Below, piece by piece: positions 9,409 to 18,057 of a DNA stretch of 64,000 nt; position 1 is the first letter of the stretch; each line of letters begins with the position of its first letter. Below the pieces are notes generated by a model. The model ran no database searches, was not told where the DNA came from, and worked only from the letters and a program-made list of their open reading frames with translations. Origin of the DNA: an uncultured Formosa sp. (lineage in GTDB: Bacteria > Bacteroidota > Bacteroidia > Flavobacteriales > Flavobacteriaceae). The stretch spans positions 248,001 to 312,000 of the forward strand of contig NZ_CANMTH010000002.1 in the NCBI RefSeq assembly GCF_947500765.1, read 5' to 3'. A program made the position numbers and the translations under genes.

Positions 9409-10347
9409 ATGAAAACGACAATTATACCAGAGATTGTTCAAGGCTTAAAGGTGGAACAAAAATATATTTCTTCAAAATTTTTTTACGATGATGCAGGCAG
9501 TCGGATTTTTCAAGAAATTATGCAAATGCAAGATTATTATTTAACAGATAGTGAGTTTGAAATTTTGTCGCTTCAGGCGGAAAAAATTCATTGTGCTTTG
9601 CAATTTTCAGAACCCTTTAATATTATAGAACTAGGGGCTGGAGATGGATTTAAAACGTTCAAATTATTAGAATATTTTGTCTCTAAAAATATTCATTTTA
9701 ATTATGTGCCTATAGATATCTCTCAAGAAGCCATTAGCATGTTATGCAAAAAATTAAAGGAGCGTTTACCAGGGCTTCATATACAACCGCAAGTAGGCGA
9801 TTATTTTGAAATTCTAAAAGGCATGTCTACAGAAACAATTCCAAATTTATTGTTGTTTTTGGGTAGTAATATTGGTAATTATTTAAGAGCAGATGCTGCA
9901 GATTTACTGCGTTTATTTAATGATAATATGAATGTTGGCGATAAATTATTAATTGGTTTCGATTTAAAGAAAAATCCTTTAACCATTCAAAAAGCGTATT
10001 TCGATTCTCATGGTGTGACTAAACGTTTTAATTTGAATTTACTTTTGCGAATGAATCGCGAATTTGATGCCGATTTTAAATTAGATGATTTCGATTTTTA
10101 TTGTCATTATAACCCTTCCAATGGTCAAGTAAAAAGTTATTTGGTAAGTTTAAAAGTACAAACGGTGTATTTTAAATCTATAAATGAAAGAATTACATTT
10201 CAACAAAATGAATTAATTTGGACAGAGCTTTCTAAAAAATATAGTGTGTCTGGTATTGAAACTTTAGCAAAGCTTACTGGTTTTAAAACGAATCAGCATT
10301 TTTTAGATTGTAAGCATTACTTTACAGATAGTCTTTGGGAAAAATAG
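9409..10347 (+). CDS. egtD: EgtD-type histidine N-alpha-methyltransferase
   Basis: EgtD trimethylates the alpha-amino group of L-histidine with S-adenosylmethionine to form hercynine. The AdoMet site IIELGAGDGFKT (Gly76-Gly80) is clear, followed by FLGSNIGNY and, near the C-terminus, WTELSKKYS, whose Glu-x-Ser spacing matches the histidine-binding end of the family. The 312-residue length is normal. It begins two bases after egtB, so substrate supply and C-S bond formation are encoded as one unit. There is no signal sequence. Confidence 0.9.
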   Translation: MKTTIIPEIVQGLKVEQKYISSKFFYDDAGSRIFQEIMQMQDYYLTDSEFEILSLQAEKIHCALQFSEPFNIIELGAGDGFKTFKLLEYFVSKNIHFNYVPIDISQEAISMLCKKLKERLPGLHIQPQVGDYFEILKGMSTETIPNLLLFLGSNIGNYLRADAADLLRLFNDNMNVGDKLLIGFDLKKNPLTIQKAYFDSHGVTKRFNLNLLLRMNREFDADFKLDDFDFYCHYNPSNGQVKSYLVSLKVQTVYFKSINERITFQQNELIWTELSKKYSVSGIETLAKLTGFKTNQHFLDCKHYFTDSLWEK

Positions 10348-10421
10348 TAGGTTTTAAACAATAAATAATGGAACAATAATTTAAATATAGTTTAGTACCT
10401 TCGAATTTAAATTATAATAAA

Positions 10422-11378
10422 ATGCCAAAACAAACCCAAATAGGATTAGGTCTTGCGGCCATTGGTCGTCCAGAATATATCAATATTAAAAAAGAAGATA
10501 TTAAACAAACCGAAGCTGTATTTAAGGAAAACGCAATGCAGGTTTTAGATGATGCCTATCGGTTTGGAATTCGATATTTTGATGTCGCTCCATCTTATGG
10601 GAAAGGAGAACAGTTTTTAATAGATTGGCACAATGCTAGACATTATCCAGATGTTACTTTAAGTACTAAATGGGGGTATACATATATGGCGAATTGGGAG
10701 TTGGGATATGCCGGAAAACATGAGGTAAAAGAGCATTCGCTTTCAAAATTATTAGAGCAATGGAAAGTCTCTCAAGCATTATTCCCTAAGTTGAAAATTT
10801 ACCAAGTACATTCTGCGACTTTAGAAAGTGGGATATTTACAAATACAGAAGTGCTTCAAGAATTACATCGTATAAAGAAAGAAACGGGTATGCAAATTGG
10901 TGTATCTACTAGTGGCGCCAATCAGGCCGAAATTATAGAGACAGCTTTAAATATTCAAGTAGAAGGCGAAGATTTATTTAGTAGTTTTCAAGTCACATAT
11001 AATGTGTTTGAACAATCTACATTTAAAATTTTAAAAACACTTTTAGGTAATAATAAAACCGTAATTATTAAAGAAGCACTGGCAAATGGTCGTGTGTTTC
11101 CTAATAAAAATTTCTTAAATTATTCTGCAGCATATTCTTATTTTAATTTGCTTTCTAAGCAATATAATGTAGGTGTAGATGCTATTGCCCTTCGATTTAT
11201 AATAGATAGTTTGCAACCCGATTATGTGTTAAGTGGAGCATTAACTAGCTCTCAACTTCAAGATAATTTAAAAGCATTGACATTTCAATTAACTTCAGAA
11301 GATATACATCAACTTCAAATATTTGCATCGCCATCAAAAGCATATTGGGATGAGCGTAGTGCTCTTGCCTGGCGTTAA
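10422..11378 (+). CDS. Aldo/keto reductase
   Basis: This is a 318-residue cytosolic aldo/keto reductase. The catalytic tetrad is readable: Asp54 and Tyr59 in DVAPSYGKGE, Lys83 in STKWGY, and His130 in YQVHSA. The sequence resembles the branch acting on sugar or lactaldehyde-type carbonyls, but substrate cannot be inferred. The gene is separated from egtD by 74 bases and has a TACCTTCG element at 10396-10403, one base off the -10 consensus, so it may have its own promoter. Confidence 0.88.
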   Translation: MPKQTQIGLGLAAIGRPEYINIKKEDIKQTEAVFKENAMQVLDDAYRFGIRYFDVAPSYGKGEQFLIDWHNARHYPDVTLSTKWGYTYMANWELGYAGKHEVKEHSLSKLLEQWKVSQALFPKLKIYQVHSATLESGIFTNTEVLQELHRIKKETGMQIGVSTSGANQAEIIETALNIQVEGEDLFSSFQVTYNVFEQSTFKILKTLLGNNKTVIIKEALANGRVFPNKNFLNYSAAYSYFNLLSKQYNVGVDAIALRFIIDSLQPDYVLSGALTSSQLQDNLKALTFQLTSEDIHQLQIFASPSKAYWDERSALAWR

Positions 11379-11445
11379 ATTATTTCAGTGATTTATTCGG
11401 TTAATTTTAAAACGATTAGAGTCAATCAGACCTTTACTTCCAACC

Positions 11446-11453
11446 TAACTTTG
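11446..11453 (+). promoter_or_regulatory. -10 element (TAACTTTG) for the YtxH gene
   Basis: This is a perfect match to the Bacteroidota TAnnTTTG consensus, 34 bases ahead of the YtxH start codon. No clear upstream TTG element is seen at the usual spacing. Confidence 0.6.
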
Positions 11454-11487
11454 TAGTATTAAGTTTAACCATTAAAAAACAAATACT

Positions 11488-11841
11488 ATGAAAAGTTTAG
11501 GAAATACAATATTAGGAGTCGTAGCAGGAACCGCTTTAGGAGCAACAATGGGTATTTTGTTTGCGCCAGATAAAGGTAGTAAAACAAGAAAAATGATTGC
11601 TAAGGAAGCAGAAGCTACTAAAAGTAAAATTTCAGATCACGCTTCAGAATTAGCAAATACAGTTGCTAAAACAGTTAATGTTAAAAAAGCGACTTTAGAA
11701 GAGCAGTTAGAACATGTTGTTACAGATGCAAGTCATAAATCAGATGAAGTAATAGATGCTTTAGAAAAAAAATTAGAAGTGTTAAAAACAAAGCACAGAC
11801 ATTACAAAAATGGTGCTAAGAAATCGACTACAACAGCATAA
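11488..11841 (+). CDS. YtxH domain protein
   Basis: The protein has 117 residues. The first 30 form a glycine-rich hydrophobic segment (LGVVAGTALGATMGILFAPDKGSKTR) typical of YtxH/general-stress proteins, followed by a long charged, probably helical, lysine- and glutamate-rich tail. YtxH proteins are small membrane-associated stress proteins of unknown biochemistry. It is followed 27 bases later by a hemerythrin-domain protein and a strong terminator, so the two make a short stress operon with the promoter at 11446. Confidence 0.8.
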   Translation: MKSLGNTILGVVAGTALGATMGILFAPDKGSKTRKMIAKEAEATKSKISDHASELANTVAKTVNVKKATLEEQLEHVVTDASHKSDEVIDALEKKLEVLKTKHRHYKNGAKKSTTTA

Positions 11842-11868
11842 GTATTAAACTCTTTTAAATTTTTAGAC

Positions 11869-12303
11869 ATGACAATTTTTGAAGCCATAAGACACGACCA
11901 TGATATTCAGCGCGATTTACTAGATAAATTAGTGCAATCCTCTGGTGATACAAAGAACAGAGATGAGCTTTTTAAAGCGGTGAGAAACGAATTGGAAGTA
12001 CATGCGAATGCAGAAGAACGCCATTTTTATAAGCCATTAATTTCGACCGATATGATGCAAGATCATGCCAGACATGGTATCGCAGAACATCATGAAATTG
12101 ATGAGTTAATAGAACAGCTAGAAGAGACAGAATATGATTCGTCGGCTTGGCTTAAAATTGCTAAAAATTTAAAACATAAAGTGGAGCATCATCTAGAAGA
12201 TGAAGAGCATACATTTTTTCAATTGGCAGGGAAAACCTTGTCAGATAAACAAAAATCAGACTTAGCTTCAAAATATGAAGCTTATATGAAAAAGAATAGA
12301 TAA
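11869..12303 (+). CDS. Hemerythrin HHE-domain protein
   Basis: The protein has 144 residues with the repeated histidine/glutamate pattern of HHE hemerythrin cation-binding domains: IRHDHD near the N-terminus, HANAEERHFY in the middle, HEIDELIEQLEE, and HHLEDEEHTFF near the C-terminus. These residues would form a di-iron site. Related proteins bind oxygen or nitric oxide or serve iron-related stress roles; which one applies here is not visible. It is second in a two-gene unit with a YtxH protein and ends just before a strong terminator. Confidence 0.85.
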   Translation: MTIFEAIRHDHDIQRDLLDKLVQSSGDTKNRDELFKAVRNELEVHANAEERHFYKPLISTDMMQDHARHGIAEHHEIDELIEQLEETEYDSSAWLKIAKNLKHKVEHHLEDEEHTFFQLAGKTLSDKQKSDLASKYEAYMKKNR

Positions 12304-12328
12304 AAAAGGTTGGTTAGTAGTGAATCTA

Positions 12329-12376
12329 AGTGCTAAATTGGTGTAATTAATTACACCAGTTTGGCGCTTTTTTTTG
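12329..12376 (+). terminator. Strong terminator after the YtxH-hemerythrin pair
   Basis: A stem of about 19 pairs (including a few G-T pairs) runs from 12329 to 12368, with TTGGTGTAAT/ATTACACCA at its core, and is followed by a run of eight T. Confidence 0.85.
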
Positions 12377-12437
12377 TTAAAACAATATTCAATTTCATAA
12401 AAACAATTTAATGTGAGGTTCTCAAAAATCATTTTAA

Positions 12438-12445
12438 TAGTTTTG
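12438..12445 (+). promoter_or_regulatory. -10 element (TAGTTTTG) for tesB
   Basis: This is a perfect TAnnTTTG match, 21 bases ahead of the start codon of the thioesterase gene and just behind the terminator of the preceding unit. Confidence 0.55.
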
Positions 12446-12466
12446 AACATTAATAAGAAATAATTT

Positions 12467-13342
12467 ATGAAATCAGCAAACGAATTATTAGAACTTTTAG
12501 ATTTAAAATCTATAGATTCAGTACACTTTGAGGGAGTTAGTAAAACCATCGGGAGCCCACATGTTTTTGGAGGTCAAGTTTTAGCTCAGTCTGTAAATGC
12601 TGCATATAGAACCATTACAAATAAACGTGTTTTACATTCGCTTCATGCCTATTTTTTAGAAGCAGGAGATTTAAATATTCCTATTGTTTTTAATGTTAAC
12701 GAGGTGCGTGATGGTGGAAGTTTCTCTACACGTCGTGTGTTAGCTAGCCAGAACGGAAAAGCTATATTTATACTAGCAGCATCTTTCCATAAAGAGGAAG
12801 AAGGTTACGATCATCAAATACAGATGAACACGAATTTAAAACAACCTGAAGAGTTGTTAAGTTGGACAGAGATGTTATCCAGATATGGGAGTGTGTTACC
12901 TAAAATTACAAAACACTTTTTAGAAATAGAACGCCCAATAGAATTTAAACCCGTAGAGGTAATAAACCCGCTAAAGCAGGAAAATTTGCCACCCTATTCT
13001 AATATATGGTTTAAGCTTAAAAATCCGCTTAAAAAAGCCGATCTAGCAACAAAACAACAAATATTAACTTATATATCTGATTACAATATTTTAGCGGCGG
13101 CCTTATTGCCACATGCAAGTAAAGCACATTTTGGCAACACACAAATGGCAAGTTTAGATCATTCGATGTGGTTTTTTAGAGATTTCGATTTCGACGACTG
13201 GATGTTGTATTCTATAGAAACACCTAACGCTTCTGGTGCACGTGGTTTTGCTAAAGGAAATGTTTTTTCTCGCGATGGTAAATTAATTGCATGTGTAGCT
13301 CAAGAAGGTCTAATGCGACCAATAATTAAAAAAACTGAATAA
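12467..13342 (+). CDS. tesB: Acyl-CoA thioesterase II (TesB type)
   Basis: TesB is a cytosolic double-hotdog enzyme that hydrolyses acyl-CoA to free fatty acid and CoA. Diagnostic stretches are SPHVFGGQVLAQS near residue 26, SLHAYFLEAGD, SFSTRRVLASQ in the N-terminal hotdog, and SLDHSMWFFRDF with the expected catalytic Asp231 in the C-terminal hotdog. The 291 residues match the family. It starts a run with GDPD, BaiN-like and DUF1697 genes at 3-base gaps or short overlaps, all on the same strand. Confidence 0.93.
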   Translation: MKSANELLELLDLKSIDSVHFEGVSKTIGSPHVFGGQVLAQSVNAAYRTITNKRVLHSLHAYFLEAGDLNIPIVFNVNEVRDGGSFSTRRVLASQNGKAIFILAASFHKEEEGYDHQIQMNTNLKQPEELLSWTEMLSRYGSVLPKITKHFLEIERPIEFKPVEVINPLKQENLPPYSNIWFKLKNPLKKADLATKQQILTYISDYNILAAALLPHASKAHFGNTQMASLDHSMWFFRDFDFDDWMLYSIETPNASGARGFAKGNVFSRDGKLIACVAQEGLMRPIIKKTE

Positions 13343-13345
13343 TAG

Positions 13346-14035
13346 ATGAAGGCTAATTGCTTGTCTATTGGGCATCGTGGGGCTAAAGCTTATGTTGCAG
13401 AAAATACGCTAGAATCCATACAAAAAGCATTAGATTTTAATGTAGATGGGGTAGAGATTGATGTGCATTGCTGTGCTTCTGGAGAGTTGGTGGTGTTTCA
13501 TGATTTTACTCTCGATCGTATGACTAATGGGAAAGGGGAATTAAAACATTATACTCTTTCACAATTAAAAGCTTTGAAAGTTGATGGTCAGTATTTAATA
13601 CCAACGTTAGATGAGGTTTTAAGTTTAATTGATAAAAAATGTATCTTAAATATTGAGTTAAAAGGAAAGTTTACAGCGGAACCAACATGTAAAACTATTC
13701 AGAATTATATTCAGAATCATGGTTGGAACTATTCAGATTTTTTAGTGTCTAGTTTTCGGTTTTCAGAATTAGAAACTACTTTTAATAGTGATAGAAATAT
13801 ACCTTTAGGCGTGTTAATTGATGCCGATATGAATGATGCAATGGTATTTGCTAAAACCATAAATGCGAAAGCTATTAATCCGGGGTCTACTTTGGTAACT
13901 CGGGATAATGTAAATTTAGCGCATAGAAATGGGTATGCGGTAAATGTGTGGACCGTTAACGATGAAGCGACTATAAAACGAATGAAAGATTACGGTGTTG
14001 ATGCTATAATTTCTGATAAACCAGATTGTGTATGA
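13346..14035 (+). CDS. Glycerophosphodiester phosphodiesterase family protein
   Basis: The 229-residue protein carries the GDPD signatures GHRGA, ENTLESI, GVEIDVH and VVFHDFTLDRMTNG, which provide the catalytic histidines and metal-binding acids, plus the C-terminal VNVWTVND. It should split glycerophosphodiesters to glycerol-3-phosphate and an alcohol. No signal peptide is present, so it is probably cytosolic and UgpQ-like. It follows tesB by 3 bases, and its TGA overlaps the ATG of the next gene. Confidence 0.9.
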   Translation: MKANCLSIGHRGAKAYVAENTLESIQKALDFNVDGVEIDVHCCASGELVVFHDFTLDRMTNGKGELKHYTLSQLKALKVDGQYLIPTLDEVLSLIDKKCILNIELKGKFTAEPTCKTIQNYIQNHGWNYSDFLVSSFRFSELETTFNSDRNIPLGVLIDADMNDAMVFAKTINAKAINPGSTLVTRDNVNLAHRNGYAVNVWTVNDEATIKRMKDYGVDAIISDKPDCV

Positions 14036-15246
14036 TGGATAAAGATGTGATTATTGTTGGAGGTGGTGCAGCAGGTTTTTTTGCAGCTATTAATATTGCT
14101 GAACAAAACCCGCAATTGAAAGTTGCGATTTTAGAACGTGGAAAAGAAGTTCTAGGAAAAGTGAAAGTATCTGGTGGCGGACGTTGTAACGTAACGCATG
14201 CTGAATTTATTCCGCAAGAATTAGTAAAATATTACCCAAGAGGAGAAAAAGAATTATTAGGACCATTTCATCAGTTTATGACGGGAGATACTATGGCTTG
14301 GTTTGAAGAACGTGGTGTTGCATTAAAAATTGAAGACGACGGACGTATGTTTCCAGTCTCAGATTCATCACAAACAATAATAGATTGTTTTCTGTTTGAA
14401 GCAAAAAAGCATAAGGTTGAAATTTTAACTAATCATGCAGTTAAAGTAATTCGTAAATTAGATAATGCTTGGCAAATAGAAACAAATAATGGCAATTTTA
14501 AGTCCGAACAACTACTTATTGCTACAGGAAGTAGTCCAAAAATTTGGACAATTTTAGAGTCTTTAGGACATCGTATTTCTCAGCCCGTTCCGTCTTTGTT
14601 TACTTTCAATATAAAAGACAAAAGGTTAAAAGATATTCCAGGTGTTGTGGCTCAGAATGTAGAAGTTAAAGTTTTAGGAACAGATTTATATTCCGAAGGG
14701 CCTTTATTAGTGACGCATTGGGGCTTGAGTGCACCTGCAATTTTAAAACTATCAGCTTTCGGTGCGTTAGAATTGGCACAACGGGATTATAAATTTGATG
14801 TGGAAGTCAATTTTGTAAAACAATCTACCACAAATGTTTTAGATCATTTAAAACAAGTAAAATTAGATTCGGCTAAGAAAACAGTTTTTAAATTTCCACA
14901 ATTCGAGTTGCCAAAACGTTTATGGCAACAATTGGTTTTAGCTTCAGAAATGACAGAAGATACACGTTGGGGCGACATCAATAAAAATCAGTTAGAAACT
15001 TTGGCAGGACAGTTGTCTCGAGCTGTTTTTAAAGTAGATGGTAAAAGTACCTTTAAGGAGGAATTTGTTACAGCTGGAGGTGTCGATTTAAAAGAAATTA
15101 ATTTTAAAACCTTTGAAAGTAAATTGCTTAAAAACCTCTATTTGGCAGGAGAAGTTATAAATATAGATGCGGTTACAGGTGGTTTTAACTTTCAGAATGC
15201 ATGGACGGGAGCATTCATTGCAGCTAAAGCTATATCCAGTAAATAA
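14032..15246 (+). CDS. BaiN/HI0933-type NAD(P)/FAD-dependent oxidoreductase
   Basis: The FAD-binding motif IIVGGGAAGFFAAI at the N-terminus, VSGGGRCNVTHA, and the C-terminal pair FVTAGGVDLKEI and GEVINIDAVTGGFNFQNAW are diagnostic for the HI0933/YhiN family. I start at ATG 14032, which overlaps the previous stop as ATGA; the open frame extends to a TTG at 14026 with no support. The physiological substrate of most family members is unknown. The next gene begins on the last base of this stop codon. Confidence 0.88.
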   Translation: MMDKDVIIVGGGAAGFFAAINIAEQNPQLKVAILERGKEVLGKVKVSGGGRCNVTHAEFIPQELVKYYPRGEKELLGPFHQFMTGDTMAWFEERGVALKIEDDGRMFPVSDSSQTIIDCFLFEAKKHKVEILTNHAVKVIRKLDNAWQIETNNGNFKSEQLLIATGSSPKIWTILESLGHRISQPVPSLFTFNIKDKRLKDIPGVVAQNVEVKVLGTDLYSEGPLLVTHWGLSAPAILKLSAFGALELAQRDYKFDVEVNFVKQSTTNVLDHLKQVKLDSAKKTVFKFPQFELPKRLWQQLVLASEMTEDTRWGDINKNQLETLAGQLSRAVFKVDGKSTFKEEFVTAGGVDLKEINFKTFESKLLKNLYLAGEVINIDAVTGGFNFQNAWTGAFIAAKAISSK

Positions 15247-15782
15247 TGAATACTTACATTGCTTTACTAAGAGGGATAAATGTTTCGGGGCAGAAAAAAG
15301 TATCTATGGCAAATTTACAAGAACTAATGACTGATTTGGGATTTAGTAACGTAAAAACATATATACAAAGCGGAAACATGGTGTTTCAATCTTCAGAAAA
15401 TAATTCATCAATTCTAGAAGCTAAAATTTCAGAATCTATTTTTAAAACCTTCGGGTTTGAAGTGCCTGTTTTGGTGAAAAATGAAATGCAACTTCAAAAA
15501 ATATTCAATTTTAATTCCTTTTCGGAAGTAGAAAAACCAGCAAGCTATTTTACGCTTTTAAGTGAAATTCCAAAAGCAGAGTTAGTAAAATCAGTTTCAA
15601 AAGAAACGTATAAAGATGAGGTTTTTACGATTACAGATTCTTGCGTGTATTCCTATTCAAAACACGGTTATGGTAAAGCAAAATGTAACAACAATTTTTT
15701 CGAACGTAAATTAAAAGTCTCGGCAACCACAAGAAATTTTAAAACAATGCAGAAGTTGTTATCTTTGTGCTCAGATTTATAA
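15246..15782 (+). CDS. DUF1697 family protein
   Basis: The 178-residue protein opens with YIALLRGINVSGQKKVSMANLQ and continues with KTYIQSGNMVFQS, both standard for DUF1697. The family has no established function. Its start ATG shares a base with the preceding stop (TAATG), and the mevalonate diphosphate decarboxylase gene follows after 4 bases, so it is likely transcribed with both. Confidence 0.85.
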   Translation: MNTYIALLRGINVSGQKKVSMANLQELMTDLGFSNVKTYIQSGNMVFQSSENNSSILEAKISESIFKTFGFEVPVLVKNEMQLQKIFNFNSFSEVEKPASYFTLLSEIPKAELVKSVSKETYKDEVFTITDSCVYSYSKHGYGKAKCNNNFFERKLKVSATTRNFKTMQKLLSLCSDL

Positions 15783-15786
15783 AATC

Positions 15787-16878
15787 ATGACCGAACAACA
15801 ATTTATTCCTCAAGCTTATTCAAATAAAGTAAGTCAAGGCACAGTATCTTGGGAGTCGCCAAGCAATATTGCGCTTATAAAATATTGGGGTAAAAAAAAG
15901 GATCAAATTCCTGAAAATCCATCTATCAGTTTTACTTTAAATGCGTGTAAAACAACTACGGTTTTATCGTATACTAAAAAAGAAGAAACTTCAGATTTCG
16001 ATTTTGAAGTTTATTTAGATGGTAAGCATAAACCTGATTTTCAGCCAAAAATAAAAACGTTTTTTGAACGTGTTTTAGTGTATTTGCCTTTTTTAAAGGA
16101 ATTTACTTTTAAAATTGAAACCTCAAATACCTTTCCGCATAGTTCTGGAATTGCATCTTCTGCAAGTGGAATGAGTGCGTTGGCGTTGTGTTTAATGAGT
16201 TTGGAGAACCAACTTCAGCCAGAAATGACGTCTGAGTTTTTTAATCAAAAAGCATCATTTTTAGCACGCTTAGGATCTGGATCTGCATGCAGAAGTATTG
16301 AAGGTGATTTAATTGTTTGGGGAGCCAATACAACCGTAAAAGGAAGTTCAGATCTGTTTGGAGTGAAGTATACTTATGCTGTTCATGAGAATTTTAAAAG
16401 CTATCAAGATACTATTCTGTTAGTCGATAAAGGCGAAAAACAAGTGAGTAGTACAGTCGGTCATAACTTAATGCACGGCCATCCGTTTGCAGCACAACGT
16501 TTTGCGCAAGCTCATGATAATTTAGCAGCTTTAAAACCCATTTTAGAATCCGGAGATTTAGAGGCTTTTATTGCCTTAATTGAAAGTGAAGCGTTAACGT
16601 TACATGCTATGATGATGACGAGTATGCCGTATTTTATATTGATGAAACCAAATACTTTGGAAGTTATTAATAAGATTTGGGCATTTAGAAAAGAAACCGG
16701 TTTGCATGTTGGATTTACTTTAGATGCAGGCGCAAATGTGCATGTATTATATCCAAAAGCAGAAGCAGAACCTATTTTAGAGTTTGTAAAATCAGAATTA
16801 GCAGTACATTGCCAAAACGGACAATTTATTTGTGACGAAATAGGGTTTGGAGCGAAAGCACTTATCAATAATAAATAA
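15787..16878 (+). CDS. mvaD: Diphosphomevalonate decarboxylase
   Basis: MvaD converts mevalonate diphosphate to isopentenyl diphosphate with ATP and loss of CO2, the last step of the mevalonate route. The sequence shows SNIALIKYWGKKK near residue 25, the GHMP motif FPHSSGIASSASGMSALAL, and LDAGANVHVLY with the catalytic Asp313. The 363 residues are a little long for bacteria, mostly at the N-terminus. It lies in front of a mevalonate-kinase-like gene and a UbiA prenyltransferase, with the other visible mevalonate genes 43 kb away. Confidence 0.94.
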   Translation: MTEQQFIPQAYSNKVSQGTVSWESPSNIALIKYWGKKKDQIPENPSISFTLNACKTTTVLSYTKKEETSDFDFEVYLDGKHKPDFQPKIKTFFERVLVYLPFLKEFTFKIETSNTFPHSSGIASSASGMSALALCLMSLENQLQPEMTSEFFNQKASFLARLGSGSACRSIEGDLIVWGANTTVKGSSDLFGVKYTYAVHENFKSYQDTILLVDKGEKQVSSTVGHNLMHGHPFAAQRFAQAHDNLAALKPILESGDLEAFIALIESEALTLHAMMMTSMPYFILMKPNTLEVINKIWAFRKETGLHVGFTLDAGANVHVLYPKAEAEPILEFVKSELAVHCQNGQFICDEIGFGAKALINNK

Positions 16879-17047
16879 ATGAGACGTATTTATCCTTAAT
16901 ATTTAACATTTGAAATTGATTTGTGCCCTTAATTTGTTGTGCGTATTTACTTATTAAAGTCTAATGGTGTTAGTAGTCAGTAGTATAGCGTTAATTGCTG
17001 TACAACGATTAATTGTATAAATAAGTATATATAAAGAATTTAATTGT

Positions 17048-17055
17048 TAATTTTG
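17048..17055 (+). promoter_or_regulatory. -10 element (TAATTTTG) for the GHMP kinase gene
   Basis: This is a perfect TAnnTTTG match, 26 bases ahead of the ATG at 17082. The 203 bases upstream also hold three copies of TTAATTG (16991, 17009, 17040), which in such AT-rich DNA may be chance. Confidence 0.5.
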
Positions 17056-17081
17056 CAGCAACAATTTTGAATTGTGTATAC

Positions 17082-18011
17082 ATGAAAGGACCTTTATTTT
17101 ATTCTAAAATTTTACTTTTTGGTGAATATGGTATCATAAAAGATAGCAAGGGATTATCTATTCCTTATAGTTTTTATAATGGTGCTTTAAAATTAATGGA
17201 AACACCAACTGAAAAAACAATAAAATCTAACGAAAGTCTAAAGCGTTATGCTGCCTATTTAGCTACTATTAATGCAGGTTTAGTTGTTTTTGATGTCGTA
17301 AAATTGAATGCAGATATCGATGCAGGTATGTATTTCGATTCTTCTATTCCTCAAGGATATGGCGTAGGAAGTAGTGGTGCATTAGTCGCTGCACTTTACG
17401 ACGAGTATGCACAAGATAAAATTACAGTTCTAGAAAATTTAACACGTGAAAAACTTTTAAAATTGAAAACCATTTTTTCTGAAATGGAATCGTTCTTTCA
17501 CGGAAAATCTTCAGGTTTAGATCCTTTAAATAGCTATTTAAGTATTCCTATTTTAATCAATTCTAAAGATAATATTGAAGCTACTGGTATTCCTTCGCAA
17601 AAAAGTGATGGTAAAGGTGCTGTGTTTTTAATAGATAGTGGTATTGTTGGAGAAACTGCTCCGATGGTACATATTTTTATGGAAAACATGAAACAAGAGG
17701 GATTTAGAAACATGATTAAAAATCAGTTTGTAAAACATACAGATGCTTGTGTAGACGATTTTTTAAAAGGCGATATCAAATCGTTATTTAAAAACACAAA
17801 ACAATTGTCTAAAGTAGTTTTAAATCATTTTAAACCTATGATTCCTCAGCAATTTCACGATTTATGGAAAAAAGGTTTAGAATCTAACGATTACTATTTA
17901 AAACTTTGTGGCTCTGGTGGAGGTGGTTATATTCTTGGATTTGCAGAAGATTTTGAAAAAGCAAAACAAGCGCTTCACGGTCATAAATTAGAAGTAGTTT
18001 ACAATTTTTAG
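17082..18011 (+). CDS. Mevalonate-kinase-like GHMP kinase
   Basis: GHMP fold: LLFGEYGIIKDS at the N-terminus, PQGYGVGSSGALVAAL (ATP-binding motif 2), SFFHGKSSGLDPLNSY and LCGSGGGGYILGF (motif 3). Position between mvaD and a prenyltransferase supports mevalonate kinase, which phosphorylates mevalonate at C5. I start at ATG 17082 (309 residues), preceded by a good -10 element; the frame runs open to a TTG at 17067 but with no support. A phosphomevalonate kinase role cannot be excluded, because a second GHMP kinase of the GYDIA type is encoded at 60.4 kb. Confidence 0.85.
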   Translation: MKGPLFYSKILLFGEYGIIKDSKGLSIPYSFYNGALKLMETPTEKTIKSNESLKRYAAYLATINAGLVVFDVVKLNADIDAGMYFDSSIPQGYGVGSSGALVAALYDEYAQDKITVLENLTREKLLKLKTIFSEMESFFHGKSSGLDPLNSYLSIPILINSKDNIEATGIPSQKSDGKGAVFLIDSGIVGETAPMVHIFMENMKQEGFRNMIKNQFVKHTDACVDDFLKGDIKSLFKNTKQLSKVVLNHFKPMIPQQFHDLWKKGLESNDYYLKLCGSGGGGYILGFAEDFEKAKQALHGHKLEVVYNF

Positions 18012-18057
18012 TAAACCAAACCGTCGTTTTTCATTTCCATCTTTTTAATTTTTAACT

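Noticed and set aside
12268..12549. A 93-residue minus-strand frame across the hemerythrin-tesB gap
   Set aside because: It spans a strong terminator and overlaps tesB, and it has low-complexity composition.
16512..16868. A 118-residue minus-strand frame inside mvaD
   Set aside because: It is a shadow of the confirmed mvaD reading frame without motifs or a promoter.
16876..16899. A six-codon open frame directly after mvaD
   Set aside because: It is too short and has no supporting ribosome site or conservation evidence.
16991..17046. Three TTAATTG repeats upstream of the GHMP kinase
   Set aside because: A seven-base A/T-rich word recurring in this AT-rich stretch is not convincing, and the spacing (18 and 31) is irregular.
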